A DNA stretch of 64,000 nucleotides from WHSW01 sp963842795 (GCA_963842795.1 CAWJHV010000026.1:310001-374000); one strand, 5' to 3'; shown: positions 9,343 through 20,039, numbered from the stretch's first letter. Translations and numbers: made by a program. Notes: a model not told the origin generated them from the letters alone.

Positions 9343-11650
9343 CTCCACCCGCCTCGATGCCTGGCGCCAGGTAGGGCTCGGCGGCTTCGCGCTCGGGCTC
9401 GCCGCCTGCGCGCCGATCGGCGGTGCGGGCGAGCCGCCGGGGCTGATCGCGGTCGCCGGCGCGGGCTTGGCGCTCCTCGCTGCGGCCCGGCCCCGGACGG
9501 GCACCGGCGCCCGCCTCTGGCTCGCGTGCCTGGCGCTCGCCGCCGCTGCGGTCGGGGTCGGAATCGGCTCGGCGCGGATCGAGGCGATCGACGCGGGCGC
9601 GCTCGATCTCGCGCCCGCAGGGGAGGTGGAGGTCCGCGGTTACGTCGCCGCGGTCCCGCGCCGGTCCCGGGGCCAGGTGTCGATCCGCGTCGAGACCGCG
9701 GACGGGCGCCTGATGGTCACCGCGCCGGAGCCCGTCGGCGAGCTCGACGTGGGCGAGGGGATCGCGGCGCGCGGGACCCTGGGCCCGGCGGCGGAGTGGC
9801 AGCGGGGCTATCTCGAGCGGCTCGGCATCCACGAGGTCCTGGCGACGAAGGCGATCGAGCGGCTCGACACCAGGCGCGGCGGCTTCGCCGGCGTGCTCGA
9901 CGGGATTCGCCTGCGCGCGGAGCGGGCGCTGGCGACCGGGACGCCGGACGCGTCGGCGGACCTGCTGCGCGGCTTCGTCCTCGGCCAGGACGACCTGATC
10001 GACGAACGGACCGTGGAGGAGTTCAAGCGGTCGGGCCTCGCCCACCTGCTCGCCGTCTCCGGTCAGAACGTCGTCCTGCTGGCGGTGCTCGCCGCCGCGG
10101 TCCTGGCGCTGCTCGGGGTGCCGATCCGCCCTCGTCTGGTCGCGATCGGCGTCCTGATCGGCGTCTACGTGCTGATCACCGGCGCGGGCCCGTCGATCCA
10201 GCGGGCGGGGGTGATGGGGGCGGCCGGGATCGTCGCCGCGCTCGCCGATCGGCCTCGTTCGCGCTGGTACGTTCTCCTGCTCGCCGCGGCCGTGACCCTC
10301 GGCCTCGACCCGCGCGCGGCGGCCGACATCGGCTGGCAGCTGAGCTTCGCCGCGGTCGCCGGGATCCTCCTGCTCTCGCGGCGGCTCGCCGCACTGGTCG
10401 CCGGCCCGCGACCCGGCCGCGTGCGGCGCGCGGTCGCCGAGGGCGCGGCGCTGACCGCCGCGGCGACCGCCGCGACGGCGCCGCTGATGTCGTTCTACTT
10501 CGGCACCCTCTCGGTCGTCTCGCTGCCGGCCAACCTGCTCGCCGTCGTGGCCGAGGCACCGGTGATGTGGCTCGGGATGCTCGCCGCGGCCGCCGGCCAG
10601 GTCCCCTGGTTGCCGGTCGAGCCGATCTCCTGGCTCGCCGGGATGCTCGCGGCCTACATCGCCCAGATCGCGGCCTGGTTCGCCGGCCCGTCCTGGGCGC
10701 AGCTCGAGCTCGGGATCGCGGGCGTCCCGGCCCTCGTGGCTGTCTACGGGGCGCTCGGGGTGGGCGCCTGGCTGGTGATGGCCTGGGCCCGGCGGCGCGG
10801 CCGGCTGCGCCCCGGCGCTCGCGGCCCGTGGCGGGTGGCGCTGCTCGCGATCGCCGCGATCGCCCTCCTCGTCCCGGCGCCGCCGGCGCCCTCGAGCGGC
10901 GCCGGCCCGTGGTCGCCCAACCTGACAGCGACCGTGCTCGACGTCGGCCAGGGCGACGCGGTCCTGCTCCAGCCCGCCGACGGCGACCCGGTGTTGATCG
11001 ACGCCGGGCCTGCGGACGCCGGGGTCGCCGCACAGCTCGCCGAGCGCGGTGTCGACCGGCTCGCGGCGCTGGTTCTCACCCATCCCGACGATGACCACAG
11101 CGGCGGCGCTCCCGAGGTGCTCGACTCGGTCGCGGTCGATCACCTCGGCTACGCGCGAGCGCCCCCGGCGCTGCTCCGCTCCGCCCGGGCGCTCGGCGCG
11201 GCCACCGACCGGCTCGCCGAGGGCGCGCGGCTGCGCTCCGGCGGCCTGCGCCTGCGGGTGCTCTGGCCACCCGCCCGGCTCGCGGGCGAGCGCGGCCGGG
11301 TCGAGGACCCGAACGAGCTCTCGCTGGTGGCGCTCGTCCGCTGCCGGGGATTCCGCATGCTGCTCACCGGCGACGCCGAGGCCGAGCTGGCGCCGGTCCA
11401 CCCCGGCGACGTCGACGTGCTCAAGGTCGCCCACCACGGCAGCGAGGACGCGGGCCTGGCGGCGCTGCTCGCCGAGGCGGAGCCCGAGCTCGCGGTGATC
11501 TCCGTCGGGGCCGAGAACCCGTACGGGCATCCGGCGCCGGCGACGCTCGCCACGCTCGAGCGGGCTCGCGTGCCGGTGCTGCGAACCGACCTCGACGGCG
11601 AGGTGTCGATCGGCGCGGGGAAGGGAGGCTGGTCGGTCGGCGAGGGCTGA
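9251..11650 (+). CDS. comEC: ComEC/Rec2 DNA-uptake channel
   Basis: ComEC forms the membrane pore that passes single-stranded DNA into the cell. The only in-frame ATG upstream of the conserved part is at 9251, inside comEA. That would give 799 residues with a 92-nt overlap; a later non-ATG start near residue 35 is possible. Order: N-terminal hydrophobic pair, an OB-like segment (EVRGYVAAVPRRSRGQ), the multi-helix Competence domain containing HLLAVSGQNVVLLAVLAAAV, and a C-terminal metallo-beta-lactamase-like domain with TVLDVGQGDAVLL (about residue 563), LTHPDDDHSGG, LLTGDAEAE and KVAHHGSED. These metal-site motifs suggest an active nuclease-type domain. The frame is intact. Confidence 0.93.
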   Translation: MAGSPRSTSSTRSAASGRRRWRRFATGSSRSSTRLDAWRQVGLGGFALGLAACAPIGGAGEPPGLIAVAGAGLALLAAARPRTGTGARLWLACLALAAAAVGVGIGSARIEAIDAGALDLAPAGEVEVRGYVAAVPRRSRGQVSIRVETADGRLMVTAPEPVGELDVGEGIAARGTLGPAAEWQRGYLERLGIHEVLATKAIERLDTRRGGFAGVLDGIRLRAERALATGTPDASADLLRGFVLGQDDLIDERTVEEFKRSGLAHLLAVSGQNVVLLAVLAAAVLALLGVPIRPRLVAIGVLIGVYVLITGAGPSIQRAGVMGAAGIVAALADRPRSRWYVLLLAAAVTLGLDPRAAADIGWQLSFAAVAGILLLSRRLAALVAGPRPGRVRRAVAEGAALTAAATAATAPLMSFYFGTLSVVSLPANLLAVVAEAPVMWLGMLAAAAGQVPWLPVEPISWLAGMLAAYIAQIAAWFAGPSWAQLELGIAGVPALVAVYGALGVGAWLVMAWARRRGRLRPGARGPWRVALLAIAAIALLVPAPPAPSSGAGPWSPNLTATVLDVGQGDAVLLQPADGDPVLIDAGPADAGVAAQLAERGVDRLAALVLTHPDDDHSGGAPEVLDSVAVDHLGYARAPPALLRSARALGAATDRLAEGARLRSGGLRLRVLWPPARLAGERGRVEDPNELSLVALVRCRGFRMLLTGDAEAELAPVHPGDVDVLKVAHHGSEDAGLAALLAEAEPELAVISVGAENPYGHPAPATLATLERARVPVLRTDLDGEVSIGAGKGGWSVGEG

Positions 11651-11732
11651 TCCGCCCGGCGCTTGCGTTAGGGTGCCGCCGTCCACGCGGTCGGTCCCTG
11701 TCGATGTCGGGCTCAGAGGAGGGCTTTCGAAG

Positions 11733-12167
11733 ATGGAATCAAGCGGCACACCACCGCCCAGCCAGCCCGCGGCCGACCCGCCGCCCCCTCCTCCGGTGGC
11801 GCCTGGCGGCGAGCAGAAGGCCTCGGGTGGGTGGCGCGTGCTCGCGATCATCCTCTTCCTCGCGCTCGCCTTCGCCTGCGCGGTGATGGTGATCGCGATG
11901 GGCGACATCTCCGACACGCCGCGGTGCGACGATCCCGCTGCCCTCGCGAAGGCGATCGCCGAGGGTGAGACCGAGTGCTTCGACGGCTCGTCGGGCCAGA
12001 AGACGGCGACCCTGGTGCTCGGCTGGCCGAGCGGGGTGCTCGCCGGGGTCGCGGCGCTGCTGGCGCTCTACTTCGCCGCCACCGGCCTGCGAGGGCGGCT
12101 GCTGCTGACGACGACCGGGGCGGCGATCGTTCTCGGGGCGCTCAGCATCCTGATCGGCAGCATCTAG
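11733..12167 (+). CDS. Small membrane protein of unknown function, Pro-rich N-terminus
   Basis: ATG 11733 lies 13-20 nt after a purine-rich AGAGGAGGG, one of the few clear Shine-Dalgarno sequences here. The 144-residue product starts with a Pro-rich cytoplasmic stretch (QPAADPPPPPPVAPGG), then a helix (VLAIILFLALAFACAVMVIA), a loop with two cysteines (RCDDPAAL and ETECFDGSSG) and two further helices near the C-terminus. The two Cys residues in the predicted outer loop could form a disulfide. It sits between comEC and holA. I do not recognise the family. Confidence 0.65.
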   Translation: MESSGTPPPSQPAADPPPPPPVAPGGEQKASGGWRVLAIILFLALAFACAVMVIAMGDISDTPRCDDPAALAKAIAEGETECFDGSSGQKTATLVLGWPSGVLAGVAALLALYFAATGLRGRLLLTTTGAAIVLGALSILIGSI

Positions 12168-12209
12168 AGCCGGCACCTCCGTCGCCAAGGCTGCGGCCGG
12201 GACGCCGAA

Positions 12210-12215
12210 TACACT
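12210..12215 (+). promoter_or_regulatory. -10 box TACACT before holA
   Basis: TACACT ends 8 nt before the TTG start of holA, the position expected for a leaderless transcript. Confidence 0.4.
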
Positions 12216-12223
12216 CGGCGGCC

Positions 12224-13231
12224 TTGGCCGGGCCGCGCGACAGCCCCGAGATCGCGCCCGCGTACCTGATCGCGGGCACCGACGCGGCGAAGCTCGACGC
12301 CGCCCTCGCGCGGCTGCGCTCACGCGCCGAGACCGAGGGCGGCCCGGGCGCGCTCGAGTCCTACTCGCCACCCCCCGGCTCGAGCGCCGGCCCTGACGCC
12401 GACGGGCTGCTCGCCGCGATCCCGGCGCTCTCACTCACCGCCGCCCGGCGCTACCTGCTCGCCGACGGCGTCGAGCGGTGGTCGGCGAAGCAGGCCGGCC
12501 CTGTGGCCGAGGCGATCGCGACGCTGCCCCCGGACGTCACCGTCGTCCTCGTCGCCCGCGAGCAGCCCCCGAAGCTGCGCGCCCCGAAGTCGCTGGCCGA
12601 GGCGGTCGAGGGGGCGGGCGGCAAGGTGCTCTCCTACGCCGCGCCCAAGCCGCGCGACCTGCCGCGGTGGCTCACGGCCGAAGCCTCCAAGCGCGGCTTC
12701 GAGCTCGAGCCCGAGGCGGCGCAGCTGCTCGCCGAGCGCCTCGGCGACGGCACGGCGCGCCTGGCGTCGGAGCTCGACCGGCTCGCGCTCTGGGCCGATC
12801 CCGGCGCCGAGGTCTCGCGCGAGGACCTGGAGTCGATGGTCGCCGATACCTCGGAGGAGGTCGGTTGGGCGCTCTCCGACGCGATCATCGACCGCGACCC
12901 GGCGGGCGCGGTCGCCGCCGCCGAGCGGCTCGCCGACCAGGGCGAGTCGGTGACCCCGATGATCTACCAGGCGGCGAAGCGGCTGCGGGAGGCGAACGCG
13001 GCGCTCGAGCTGCTCGAGCAGGGGCGCTCGCCGCGCGAGGTCGAGGCCGCGCTGCCGATGCACCCGTACGCGGCGAAGCTGCTGCTGCGTCGCCTGCGGG
13101 ACCGCTCGCGCGGTGAGATCCGAGCCTCGGCCTGTGCGATCGCGGACCTCGAGTGGTGGACGCGCGGAGGCTCGGACTATCCCGAGCGCGTCGCGCTGAC
13201 GCTCGCCGTGCGCCGCGCCGCCGGACGTTGA
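12224..13231 (+). CDS. holA: DNA polymerase III delta subunit
   Basis: HolA opens the sliding clamp as part of the clamp loader. TTG 12224 is chosen because the TACACT box lies 8 nt upstream and the first conserved block (APAYLIAGTDAAKLDAALAR) follows about 10 residues later. The 335-residue product shows the expected order: N-terminal Rossmann-like part (VTVVLVAREQPPKLRAPKSL), lid domain (LPRWLTAEASKRGFELEPEA; RLASELDRLALWA) and C-terminal collar (VTPMIYQAAKRLREANAALE). The comEA-comEC-holA-rpsT order is conserved in many Gram-positive genomes and supports the call. The stop lies 1 nt from the convergent rpsT stop. Confidence 0.9.
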   Translation: MAGPRDSPEIAPAYLIAGTDAAKLDAALARLRSRAETEGGPGALESYSPPPGSSAGPDADGLLAAIPALSLTAARRYLLADGVERWSAKQAGPVAEAIATLPPDVTVVLVAREQPPKLRAPKSLAEAVEGAGGKVLSYAAPKPRDLPRWLTAEASKRGFELEPEAAQLLAERLGDGTARLASELDRLALWADPGAEVSREDLESMVADTSEEVGWALSDAIIDRDPAGAVAAAERLADQGESVTPMIYQAAKRLREANAALELLEQGRSPREVEAALPMHPYAAKLLLRRLRDRSRGEIRASACAIADLEWWTRGGSDYPERVALTLAVRRAAGR

Positions 13232-13232
13232 G

Positions 13233-13499
13233 TCAGGCCGCGGCGCCGGCGCGCAGTCGCGCGGCGCGCGCCTTCTTGCGCGCGCCGGAGTTGTGGTGCA
13301 GCGCGCCCTTGCCGACCGCGGTGTCGATGTGCGAGCAGAGCGCCCGGTGCTCGGCCTCGATCGCGGCGTCGTCGCCCGCGGAAACCGCAGTCTCGAGCCG
13401 CCTGAAGTGGGTCTTCACGGCGCTGGTCATGCGTCGGTTCTCGTCGTGCTCTCGCACCGTCCGGGCGTTGCGCTTCTTCTGTGACTGGATGTTGGCCAT
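13233..13499 (-). CDS. rpsT: 30S ribosomal protein S20 (bS20)
   Basis: The 88-residue basic protein starts MANIQSQKKRNARTVREHDE and continues with SAVKTHFRRLETAVSAGD and VGKGALHHNSGARKKAR, the hallmark C-terminal part of bS20. It binds 16S rRNA early in 30S assembly. It is convergent with holA and divergent from murJ, which starts 87 nt away. The frame is intact and the length typical. Confidence 0.97.
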   Translation of the reverse strand: MANIQSQKKRNARTVREHDENRRMTSAVKTHFRRLETAVSAGDDAAIEAEHRALCSHIDTAVGKGALHHNSGARKKARAARLRAGAAA

Positions 13500-13586
13500 C
13501 GGGCGACGGCCGATGATAGCGGGGAACCTTGAGGCGGAGCCCGATAGGGCGGAGCCGAGTTCCGCCGCTGTTGAGGCGGCTTATTC

Positions 13587-15290
13587 ATGAGGCCAGAGGC
13601 GGATCCGCCCGGGCCGGTCGACGAGGATCCGCGCCCGCGGCTCGGCGATCTCGACGACGTCGCCGCGGCCGAGGTCGCTCCGCAGGAGGAGGTGCAGGCG
13701 CCGCGGCCGCGCTCGGGCCGGCTGGCGCGCTCGACCGCCTTCTTCTCGATCGCGACCGCGTTCTCGCGCGTCGCCGGCCTCGTGCGCGAGGTGTTCGCGG
13801 CGAGCTACTTCGGGACCTCGACGCAGATGTCGGCGTTCACGATCGCCTTCCTGGTCCCGAACACGGTCCGCAGCCTGTTCGCCGACGCCGCGATCCAGGC
13901 CGCATTCGTGCCGGTCTTCACCGAGAAGCTCGAGCGCGGCGAGCGGCGCGAGGCGTTCCGGCTCGCCTCGACCCTGATCTTCCTCGTCGTGTGCGTGCTC
14001 GGCCTGATCACGGCTCTGTTCATGCTCGCCGCGCCCCTGCTGGTGCCGCTGTTCGCGCCCGGCTTCGGCGACGCGGCGACCGACCTCACGGTCTCGCTCT
14101 CGCGCCTGCTGTTCCCGATCCTGATCCTGCTCGGCCTCTCCGGGATGGTCGTCGGCGTCCTCAACAGCTACGACCGCTTCAGCATCTTCGCGATCGCCCC
14201 GTTCTTCTGGAACGTGGCGATCATCGTCGTGCTGATCGGCCTCGCCCCGGCCTTCCCGGACGAGGACCAGATCTACGCCTACGCGATCGGGGTCGTCGTC
14301 GGGACCGTCCTCCAGCTGGCGATGCTGACCTACGACCTGCGAAACACGCCGTTCGGCATCCGCCGGGCGCTGCTGGCCCCGTTGCGGATCCGTGTCCGCG
14401 AGGCGCTCGCGAATGCCGACGTGCGCCGGGTGCTGATCCTGATGCTGCCGGTGACGATCAGCCTCGGCCTGATCAACTTCAACCTGCTCGTCAACAGCTT
14501 CTTCGGGACCCTGGTCTCCGATCAGGCGCCGGCGGCCATCGACAAGGCGTTTCGGATCTACATGCTCCCCCAGGGGATCTTCTCGGTCGCCGTCTCGACC
14601 GTGCTCTTCCCGACCCTGGCCCGGTTCGCGGCGCGCGGCGCGCTCGACGACCTGCGGGCGACGATGGCCAACGGGATGCGCCAGATCGTGCTTCTGCTGA
14701 CGCCGGCGGCGGCCGCGATCCTGGTCCTCTCCGAGCCGATGATCCGGCTCGTCTACCAGCGCGGCGACTTCGGCCCCGGGGCCACCGACCTGGTCTCGAC
14801 CGCGCTCTTCTGGTTCGCGTTCTCGCTCCCGTTCAACGGCCTCTTCCTGCTGCTCACGAGGACGTTCTTCAGCCTCCAGCGGCCCTGGCTGCCGACCGCG
14901 ATCGCGGGCGTGAACCTGGCGATCACGGCGCTCTTCTCGGGCCTCTTCTACGGTCCGTTCGGCATCGGCGGGATCGTCGCCGCGACGGCGATCGCGACCG
15001 CCGCGAGCGTCGCGGCGCAGGCGCTGGTCCTCCGCCGCGAGCTCGGCCGGCTTGAGCTCGGGCGATTCGCCTGGACCGCGGCGCGGGTGCTGCTTGCCTC
15101 GGCGGCGCTCGCCGGGGTCAGCTTCGCGGTCTGGGACGGGCTCGACCACGCCCTCGGACGCGACCTCGCCGGCCAGATCGTCTCCCTCGGCACCGCGCTC
15201 GCGGCCGGCGCCGTCGTGTATGCCGTCGCGGTCACCCTGCTGCGGATCCCGGAGGCAAGCCAGATCCGCCGCCTGGTCAGCCGCCGCTAG
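13587..15290 (+). CDS. murJ: Lipid II flippase MurJ
   Basis: MurJ moves lipid-linked peptidoglycan precursor to the outer face of the membrane. ATG 13587 gives 567 residues: a Pro/Asp-rich cytoplasmic extension of about 45 residues, then roughly 14 hydrophobic helices. Diagnostic blocks are STAFFSIATAFSRVAGLVRE, SYFGTSTQMSAFTIAFLVPN, RSLFADAAIQAAFVPVFTEK, INFNLLVNSFFG and MLPQGIFSVAVSTVLFPTLA. The frame is intact. The N-terminal extension is longer than in E. coli MurJ, though far shorter than the kinase-fused mycobacterial form. Confidence 0.92.
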   Translation: MRPEADPPGPVDEDPRPRLGDLDDVAAAEVAPQEEVQAPRPRSGRLARSTAFFSIATAFSRVAGLVREVFAASYFGTSTQMSAFTIAFLVPNTVRSLFADAAIQAAFVPVFTEKLERGERREAFRLASTLIFLVVCVLGLITALFMLAAPLLVPLFAPGFGDAATDLTVSLSRLLFPILILLGLSGMVVGVLNSYDRFSIFAIAPFFWNVAIIVVLIGLAPAFPDEDQIYAYAIGVVVGTVLQLAMLTYDLRNTPFGIRRALLAPLRIRVREALANADVRRVLILMLPVTISLGLINFNLLVNSFFGTLVSDQAPAAIDKAFRIYMLPQGIFSVAVSTVLFPTLARFAARGALDDLRATMANGMRQIVLLLTPAAAAILVLSEPMIRLVYQRGDFGPGATDLVSTALFWFAFSLPFNGLFLLLTRTFFSLQRPWLPTAIAGVNLAITALFSGLFYGPFGIGGIVAATAIATAASVAAQALVLRRELGRLELGRFAWTAARVLLASAALAGVSFAVWDGLDHALGRDLAGQIVSLGTALAAGAVVYAVAVTLLRIPEASQIRRLVSRR

Positions 15291-15389
15291 CCCGCCCGAA
15301 CCGCGCGACGGGTCGAAAACGTCCTCCGTGAGGCCGAAAGGCGCCCGTCGGTGGAAAGGGGGCGCTGCAAGGTGCTTTGCAAGCAAACG

Positions 15390-15411
15390 ATGTGTGATTG
15401 TGGTCACACAT
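15390..15411 (+). promoter_or_regulatory. CRP/FNR-family palindrome upstream of the M23 peptidase gene
   Basis: Two perfect 8-nt arms, ATGTGTGA (15390-15397) and TCACACAT (15404-15411), are separated by the 6-nt spacer TTGTGG. The core TGTGA-N6-TCACA is the consensus site of CRP and its actinobacterial relatives (Crp/GlxR/Cmr). It sits about 150 nt upstream of the start of the secreted peptidase gene. A cAMP-responsive regulator is inferred; no such regulator gene is in the window. Confidence 0.7.
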
Positions 15412-15562
15412 GCCGCAACTCGGTGCGGCAACCGTGTTGTTCTCACAACGCCCGCCGCACAGGACCGGCCCAGCGCCGGCGCGGGCGAGCAACACGGGCG
15501 CCGACAGGCGGCGCCGGGCGCACTCGCGTCCCGGGGAAGCAACCGAACGAGGTGATTCAGTC

Positions 15563-16156
15563 ATGGCGCGCACGCGCTCGAGGATCCGGACGCTCGCAAT
15601 CGCAACCGCACTCGTGACCGTCGTCCCGGCGCTGCCCGCGGCGGCCGCCGAACGCGACGACACGGGGAGGTGGCCGGCCTCCGTAATCCGCGCGGCCTCC
15701 GGTCAGGCGCCGGGCGCCGGGCGCGACGACGGCCCCTTCATCCCCCTGATCGGCAAGCCGGACTACGGGGCGGCCGACGCGGGCTTCGGCGCCGCTCGCT
15801 CCGGCCACACGCACGCCGGTCAGGATATCTTCGCCCCGGCGGGCACCCCGCTGGTCGCGGCCACCGACGGGGTCGTCGCCGACGCGGGCAGCGACGGGTC
15901 ACAGGGCAACTTCGTCTACCTGTACGACCCGAGGCGCGAGCGCACCTACGTCTACATGCACATGATCGCGCCCGCGACCGTCGCGGCCGGCGACCGGGTT
16001 CAGGCCGGCGAGCGCTTCGGCGGCGTCGGTTGCACCGGCTCGTGCTGGGGCGAGCACCTGCACTTCGAGGTCCGGGAGGGCGAGGGGATCGGCGCCCAGG
16101 CGCGCGACCCGATGCCGCTGCTGCGCGACTGGCGGTCGCTCGAGCGCCCGCGCTGA
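15563..16156 (+). CDS. Secreted M23-family (LytM-type) peptidase or scaffold
   Basis: ATG 15563 follows GAACGAGGTGATTCAGTC, a fair ribosome site. The 197-residue product has a signal peptide (TLAIATALVTVVPALPAAAA) and an M23 domain: GHTHAGQDIFAPAGTPLVAA carries the HxxxD metal-binding motif and GEHLHFEVR the HxH motif. The first His-Asp and last His are present, so peptidoglycan endopeptidase activity is plausible. The roughly 270-nt upstream region is unusually long for this window and holds the CRP-like palindrome, so the gene is probably under its own regulated promoter. Confidence 0.85.
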   Translation: MARTRSRIRTLAIATALVTVVPALPAAAAERDDTGRWPASVIRAASGQAPGAGRDDGPFIPLIGKPDYGAADAGFGAARSGHTHAGQDIFAPAGTPLVAATDGVVADAGSDGSQGNFVYLYDPRRERTYVYMHMIAPATVAAGDRVQAGERFGGVGCTGSCWGEHLHFEVREGEGIGAQARDPMPLLRDWRSLERPR

Positions 16157-16196
16157 GCGGCCGGGCGGCCGGGCGGCCGTATCCTCAGCGGCGCCC

Positions 16197-17982
<1,786 letters not shown>

Positions 17983-17990
<8 letters not shown>

Positions 17991-18410
17991 TCAGGCGCCT
18001 CAACAGCGCGGCTCCCAGGGGGATCGGCGCCGGCTGCTTGCGGAGGGCGATCGACGGCCTTCAACCGCGGCGACGCCGCCGCGGTGCTGGCGATCTTCGA
18101 CACCGACGTCGAGACCCACATCGACGCGCGACTGATGAACCCCGGCACCCACCGCGGGCACGACGGCTACCTGGAGATGGTCGGCGCCTGGAACGAGGCG
18201 TGGGGGTCGATCGAGGTCGAGCTCGTGGGCGTCGAGCGAGCCCGACGAGCGCACATGCTGACCGAGATCCGCCAGCGGGCTGTCGGCGCCGGCAGCGGGG
18301 TGCCGGTGGAGATGACGCATCTTCTGGCTGTTCGAGTTCCGCGACGGCCTCGTGACCCGATTCCACATGTACCCGGACCGGGACTCGGCGCTCGCGCGTC
18401 CTCTGAATAG
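17983..18410 (+). CDS. NTF2-like/SnoaL-like protein (several frameshifts)
   Basis: ATG 17983 overlaps the lepA stop and opens MSDQAPQQRGSQGDRRRLLA. Small insertions near 18050 move the sequence into the frame of FNRGDAAAVLAIFDTDVETH, and another near 18320 moves it to FWLFEFRDGLVTRFHMYPDR. The assembled product is about 140 residues with the N-terminal helix and curved sheet signature of the NTF2/SnoaL fold. At least three indels in 430 nt of otherwise conserved protein suggest poor sequence here rather than a pseudogene. Function unknown. Confidence 0.6.
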
Positions 18411-18413
18411 ACT
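18408..18413 (+). promoter_or_regulatory. -10 box TAGACT before the HadA-like gene
   Basis: TAGACT ends 9 nt before ATG 18423, consistent with a leaderless or very short 5' end. Confidence 0.35.
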
Positions 18414-18422
18414 GCCGCGCCG

Positions 18423-18863
18423 ATGCCAGTCAGCACAGCGGCGATCGGCAAGGAGTACCCGCCGGTCTCCTACGAGGTCGGCCGCGAGAAGATCCGCGAG
18501 TACGCGAACGCGATCGGCGCCGACAACCCCGTCCACCACCACCGTGAAGCGGCCGCGGCCGCCGGCTTTCGCGACGTCGTCGCCCCGCCGATGTTCTGCG
18601 TCGTCTACTCGGTGCCGGCGGTGGGCCCGGCGGTGGTCGACCCCGAAGTCGGGATCAACCTGGCAGCGATGGTCCACGGTGGCCAGGAGTTCGTCTGGGG
18701 CGAGCCCGTCTGCGCCGGAGACGAGATCACGACCACGGCGAAGGTGACCGAGATCTACGAGCGCGACGGCAAGGGCTTCTACGTCTTCGAGTCGGTGTCG
18801 CAAAACCAGGACGGAGACGAGGTCGTGCGCGGGACCTGGACCGACATCGTCAGGGGGGTCTGA
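18423..18863 (+). CDS. FAS1-type dehydratase, HadA/HadC-like (MaoC family)
   Basis: The 146-residue hot-dog-fold protein shows VGREKIREYANAIGADNPVH and AAGFRDVVAPPMFCVV, typical of the non-catalytic or substrate-binding subunit of (3R)-hydroxyacyl-thioester dehydratases such as mycobacterial HadA/HadC. The next gene, 1 nt downstream, encodes the HadB-like catalytic partner. The pair is expected to form a heterodimer that dehydrates 3-hydroxyacyl-ACP or -CoA. Whether it serves fatty-acid synthesis or another acyl pathway is not clear, as no other fatty-acid gene is nearby. Confidence 0.8.
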   Translation: MPVSTAAIGKEYPPVSYEVGREKIREYANAIGADNPVHHHREAAAAAGFRDVVAPPMFCVVYSVPAVGPAVVDPEVGINLAAMVHGGQEFVWGEPVCAGDEITTTAKVTEIYERDGKGFYVFESVSQNQDGDEVVRGTWTDIVRGV

Positions 18864-18864
18864 G

Positions 18865-19266
18865 GTGGCGGAGGCGGCCACGCCGACGGCCGGCGAGGCG
18901 CTGCCCGAGCTGCGGGTGACGCCCGACAAGTACCTGCCGCACCGCTACGCCGGCGCCTCGGGGGACTTCAACCCGATCCACATCGACAACGACTTCGCCC
19001 AGGCGGTGGGCCTGCCGCGCAACATCCTCCACGGCCTGTACTCGATGGCGCTGGTGGCGCGCGGCTGCGCGGCGCTCGCCGGCGGCGACCCGCGAGCGCT
19101 GAAGCGCTTGAGCGTCCAGTTCCGGGGGATGGGCGTCCCCGAGCAGGAGATCGTCGTCTCGGGCACGGTCAAGGAGGTCGACGGGCACCGGGTAGCGGTA
19201 GAGGTGATCGCCGAGCAGAGCGGCAACGCGATCATCCGCAACGCCGAGGCCGAGCTCGAGCTATAG
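18865..19266 (+). CDS. MaoC-type (R)-hydratase, HadB-like catalytic subunit
   Basis: GTG 18865 starts a 133-residue protein with the hydratase-2 motif YAGASGDFNPIHIDNDFA, which contains the catalytic Asp and His, followed by GLPRNILHGLYSMALVARG. It should carry the active site of the heterodimer formed with the preceding gene. Spacing of 1 nt between the genes suggests coupled translation. Fully intact. Confidence 0.85.
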   Translation: MAEAATPTAGEALPELRVTPDKYLPHRYAGASGDFNPIHIDNDFAQAVGLPRNILHGLYSMALVARGCAALAGGDPRALKRLSVQFRGMGVPEQEIVVSGTVKEVDGHRVAVEVIAEQSGNAIIRNAEAELEL

Positions 19267-20039
19267 CCGACGGGTCCGACCAGCCGGGGCTCGGGCCCGC
19301 CGTCGACTACGAGACCCACGGGCGGACCTACACACGGTTCCGGCAGCCCGACCCGCGGATCGCCGCGCGCATCCACGCCGCCCTCGGCGACGCCCGCTCG
19401 GTCGTGAACGTCGGCGCCGGCGCGGGCTCCTACGAGCCCGGGGACCGCTGGGTGCTCGCGGTCGAGCCGAGCGCGACGATGCGCGCACACCGGCCGCCGG
19501 ACGCGGCGCCGGCGATCGCGGCGACGGCGGAGCACCTCCCGCTCGACGACGACTCGGTCGACGCGGCGATGGCCTGCGTGACGATCCACCACTGGCGGCC
19601 GCCCGAGACGGGGCTGGCCGAGATGCGCCGCGTCGCCCGCGGCCCGGTCGTCGTCTTCACCTTCGACCTCGCCGCCCTCCCCGCCTGGCAGCGCGAGCAC
19701 CTACGTGAGGGCCTGGCGCTCGAGGGCCCCCGTTTTCCCACGGTCGAGGCCGTCGCCGCGGCGCTCGGGGGGCGGACCAGGATCGAGCGGATCCCGACGC
19801 CGGCCGATTGCCGCGACGGCTTCTTCGAAGCGTTCTGGAACCGGCCCGAGATGCTCCTCGATCCCGCGGTCCGCGCCTCGCAGTCGTTCTGGACGCTGCA
19901 GCCCGAGGGCATGGAGCAGCGGATCGTCGAGCGGCTCGCGGCCGACCTGGACTCGGGAGCCTGGGACGCCGAGCACGGCCACCTGCGCGACATGGACGCC
20001 TACGACGGCTCCCTGCGCCTGGTGATCTCAGAGCCCTGA
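19266..20039 (+). CDS. SAM-dependent methyltransferase (class I); start uncertain
   Basis: The frame is open from the end of the HadB-like gene. The first standard start is GTG 19404, but residues before it read VDYETHGRTYTRFRQPDPRI, the usual N-terminus of this group, so translation probably starts near 19266 at a non-standard or altered codon. The SAM-binding loop is VVNVGAGAGSYEPGD (motif I); VDAAMACVTIHHW is motif III/IV, and TIHHW is typical of the Methyltransf_11 group. About 210-257 residues. The substrate is unknown. The 3' end overlaps the convergent peroxiredoxin gene by 12 nt. Confidence 0.75.
   Translation, partial: ADGSDQPGLGPAVDYETHGRTYTRFRQPDPRIAARIHAALGDARSVVNVGAGAGSYEPGDRWVLAVEPSATMRAHRPPDAAPAIAATAEHLPLDDDSVDAAMACVTIHHWRPPETGLAEMRRVARGPVVVFTFDLAALPAWQREHLREGLALEGPRFPTVEAVAAALGGRTRIERIPTPADCRDGFFEAFWNRPEMLLDPAVRASQSFWTLQPEGMEQRIVERLAADLDSGAWDAEHGHLRDMDAYDGSLRLVISEP

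Noticed and set aside
9287..11917. 876-codon minus-strand open frame opposite comEC
   Set aside because: Length results from GC-rich codon structure of comEC; the translation is Arg/Gly/Glu-rich with no domain.
15290..15560. Possible c-di-AMP (ydaO-type) riboswitch before the M23 peptidase gene
   Set aside because: Such elements often precede wall-peptidase genes in actinobacteria, but the conserved blocks of that riboswitch could not be found; only the CRP-like palindrome is convincing.
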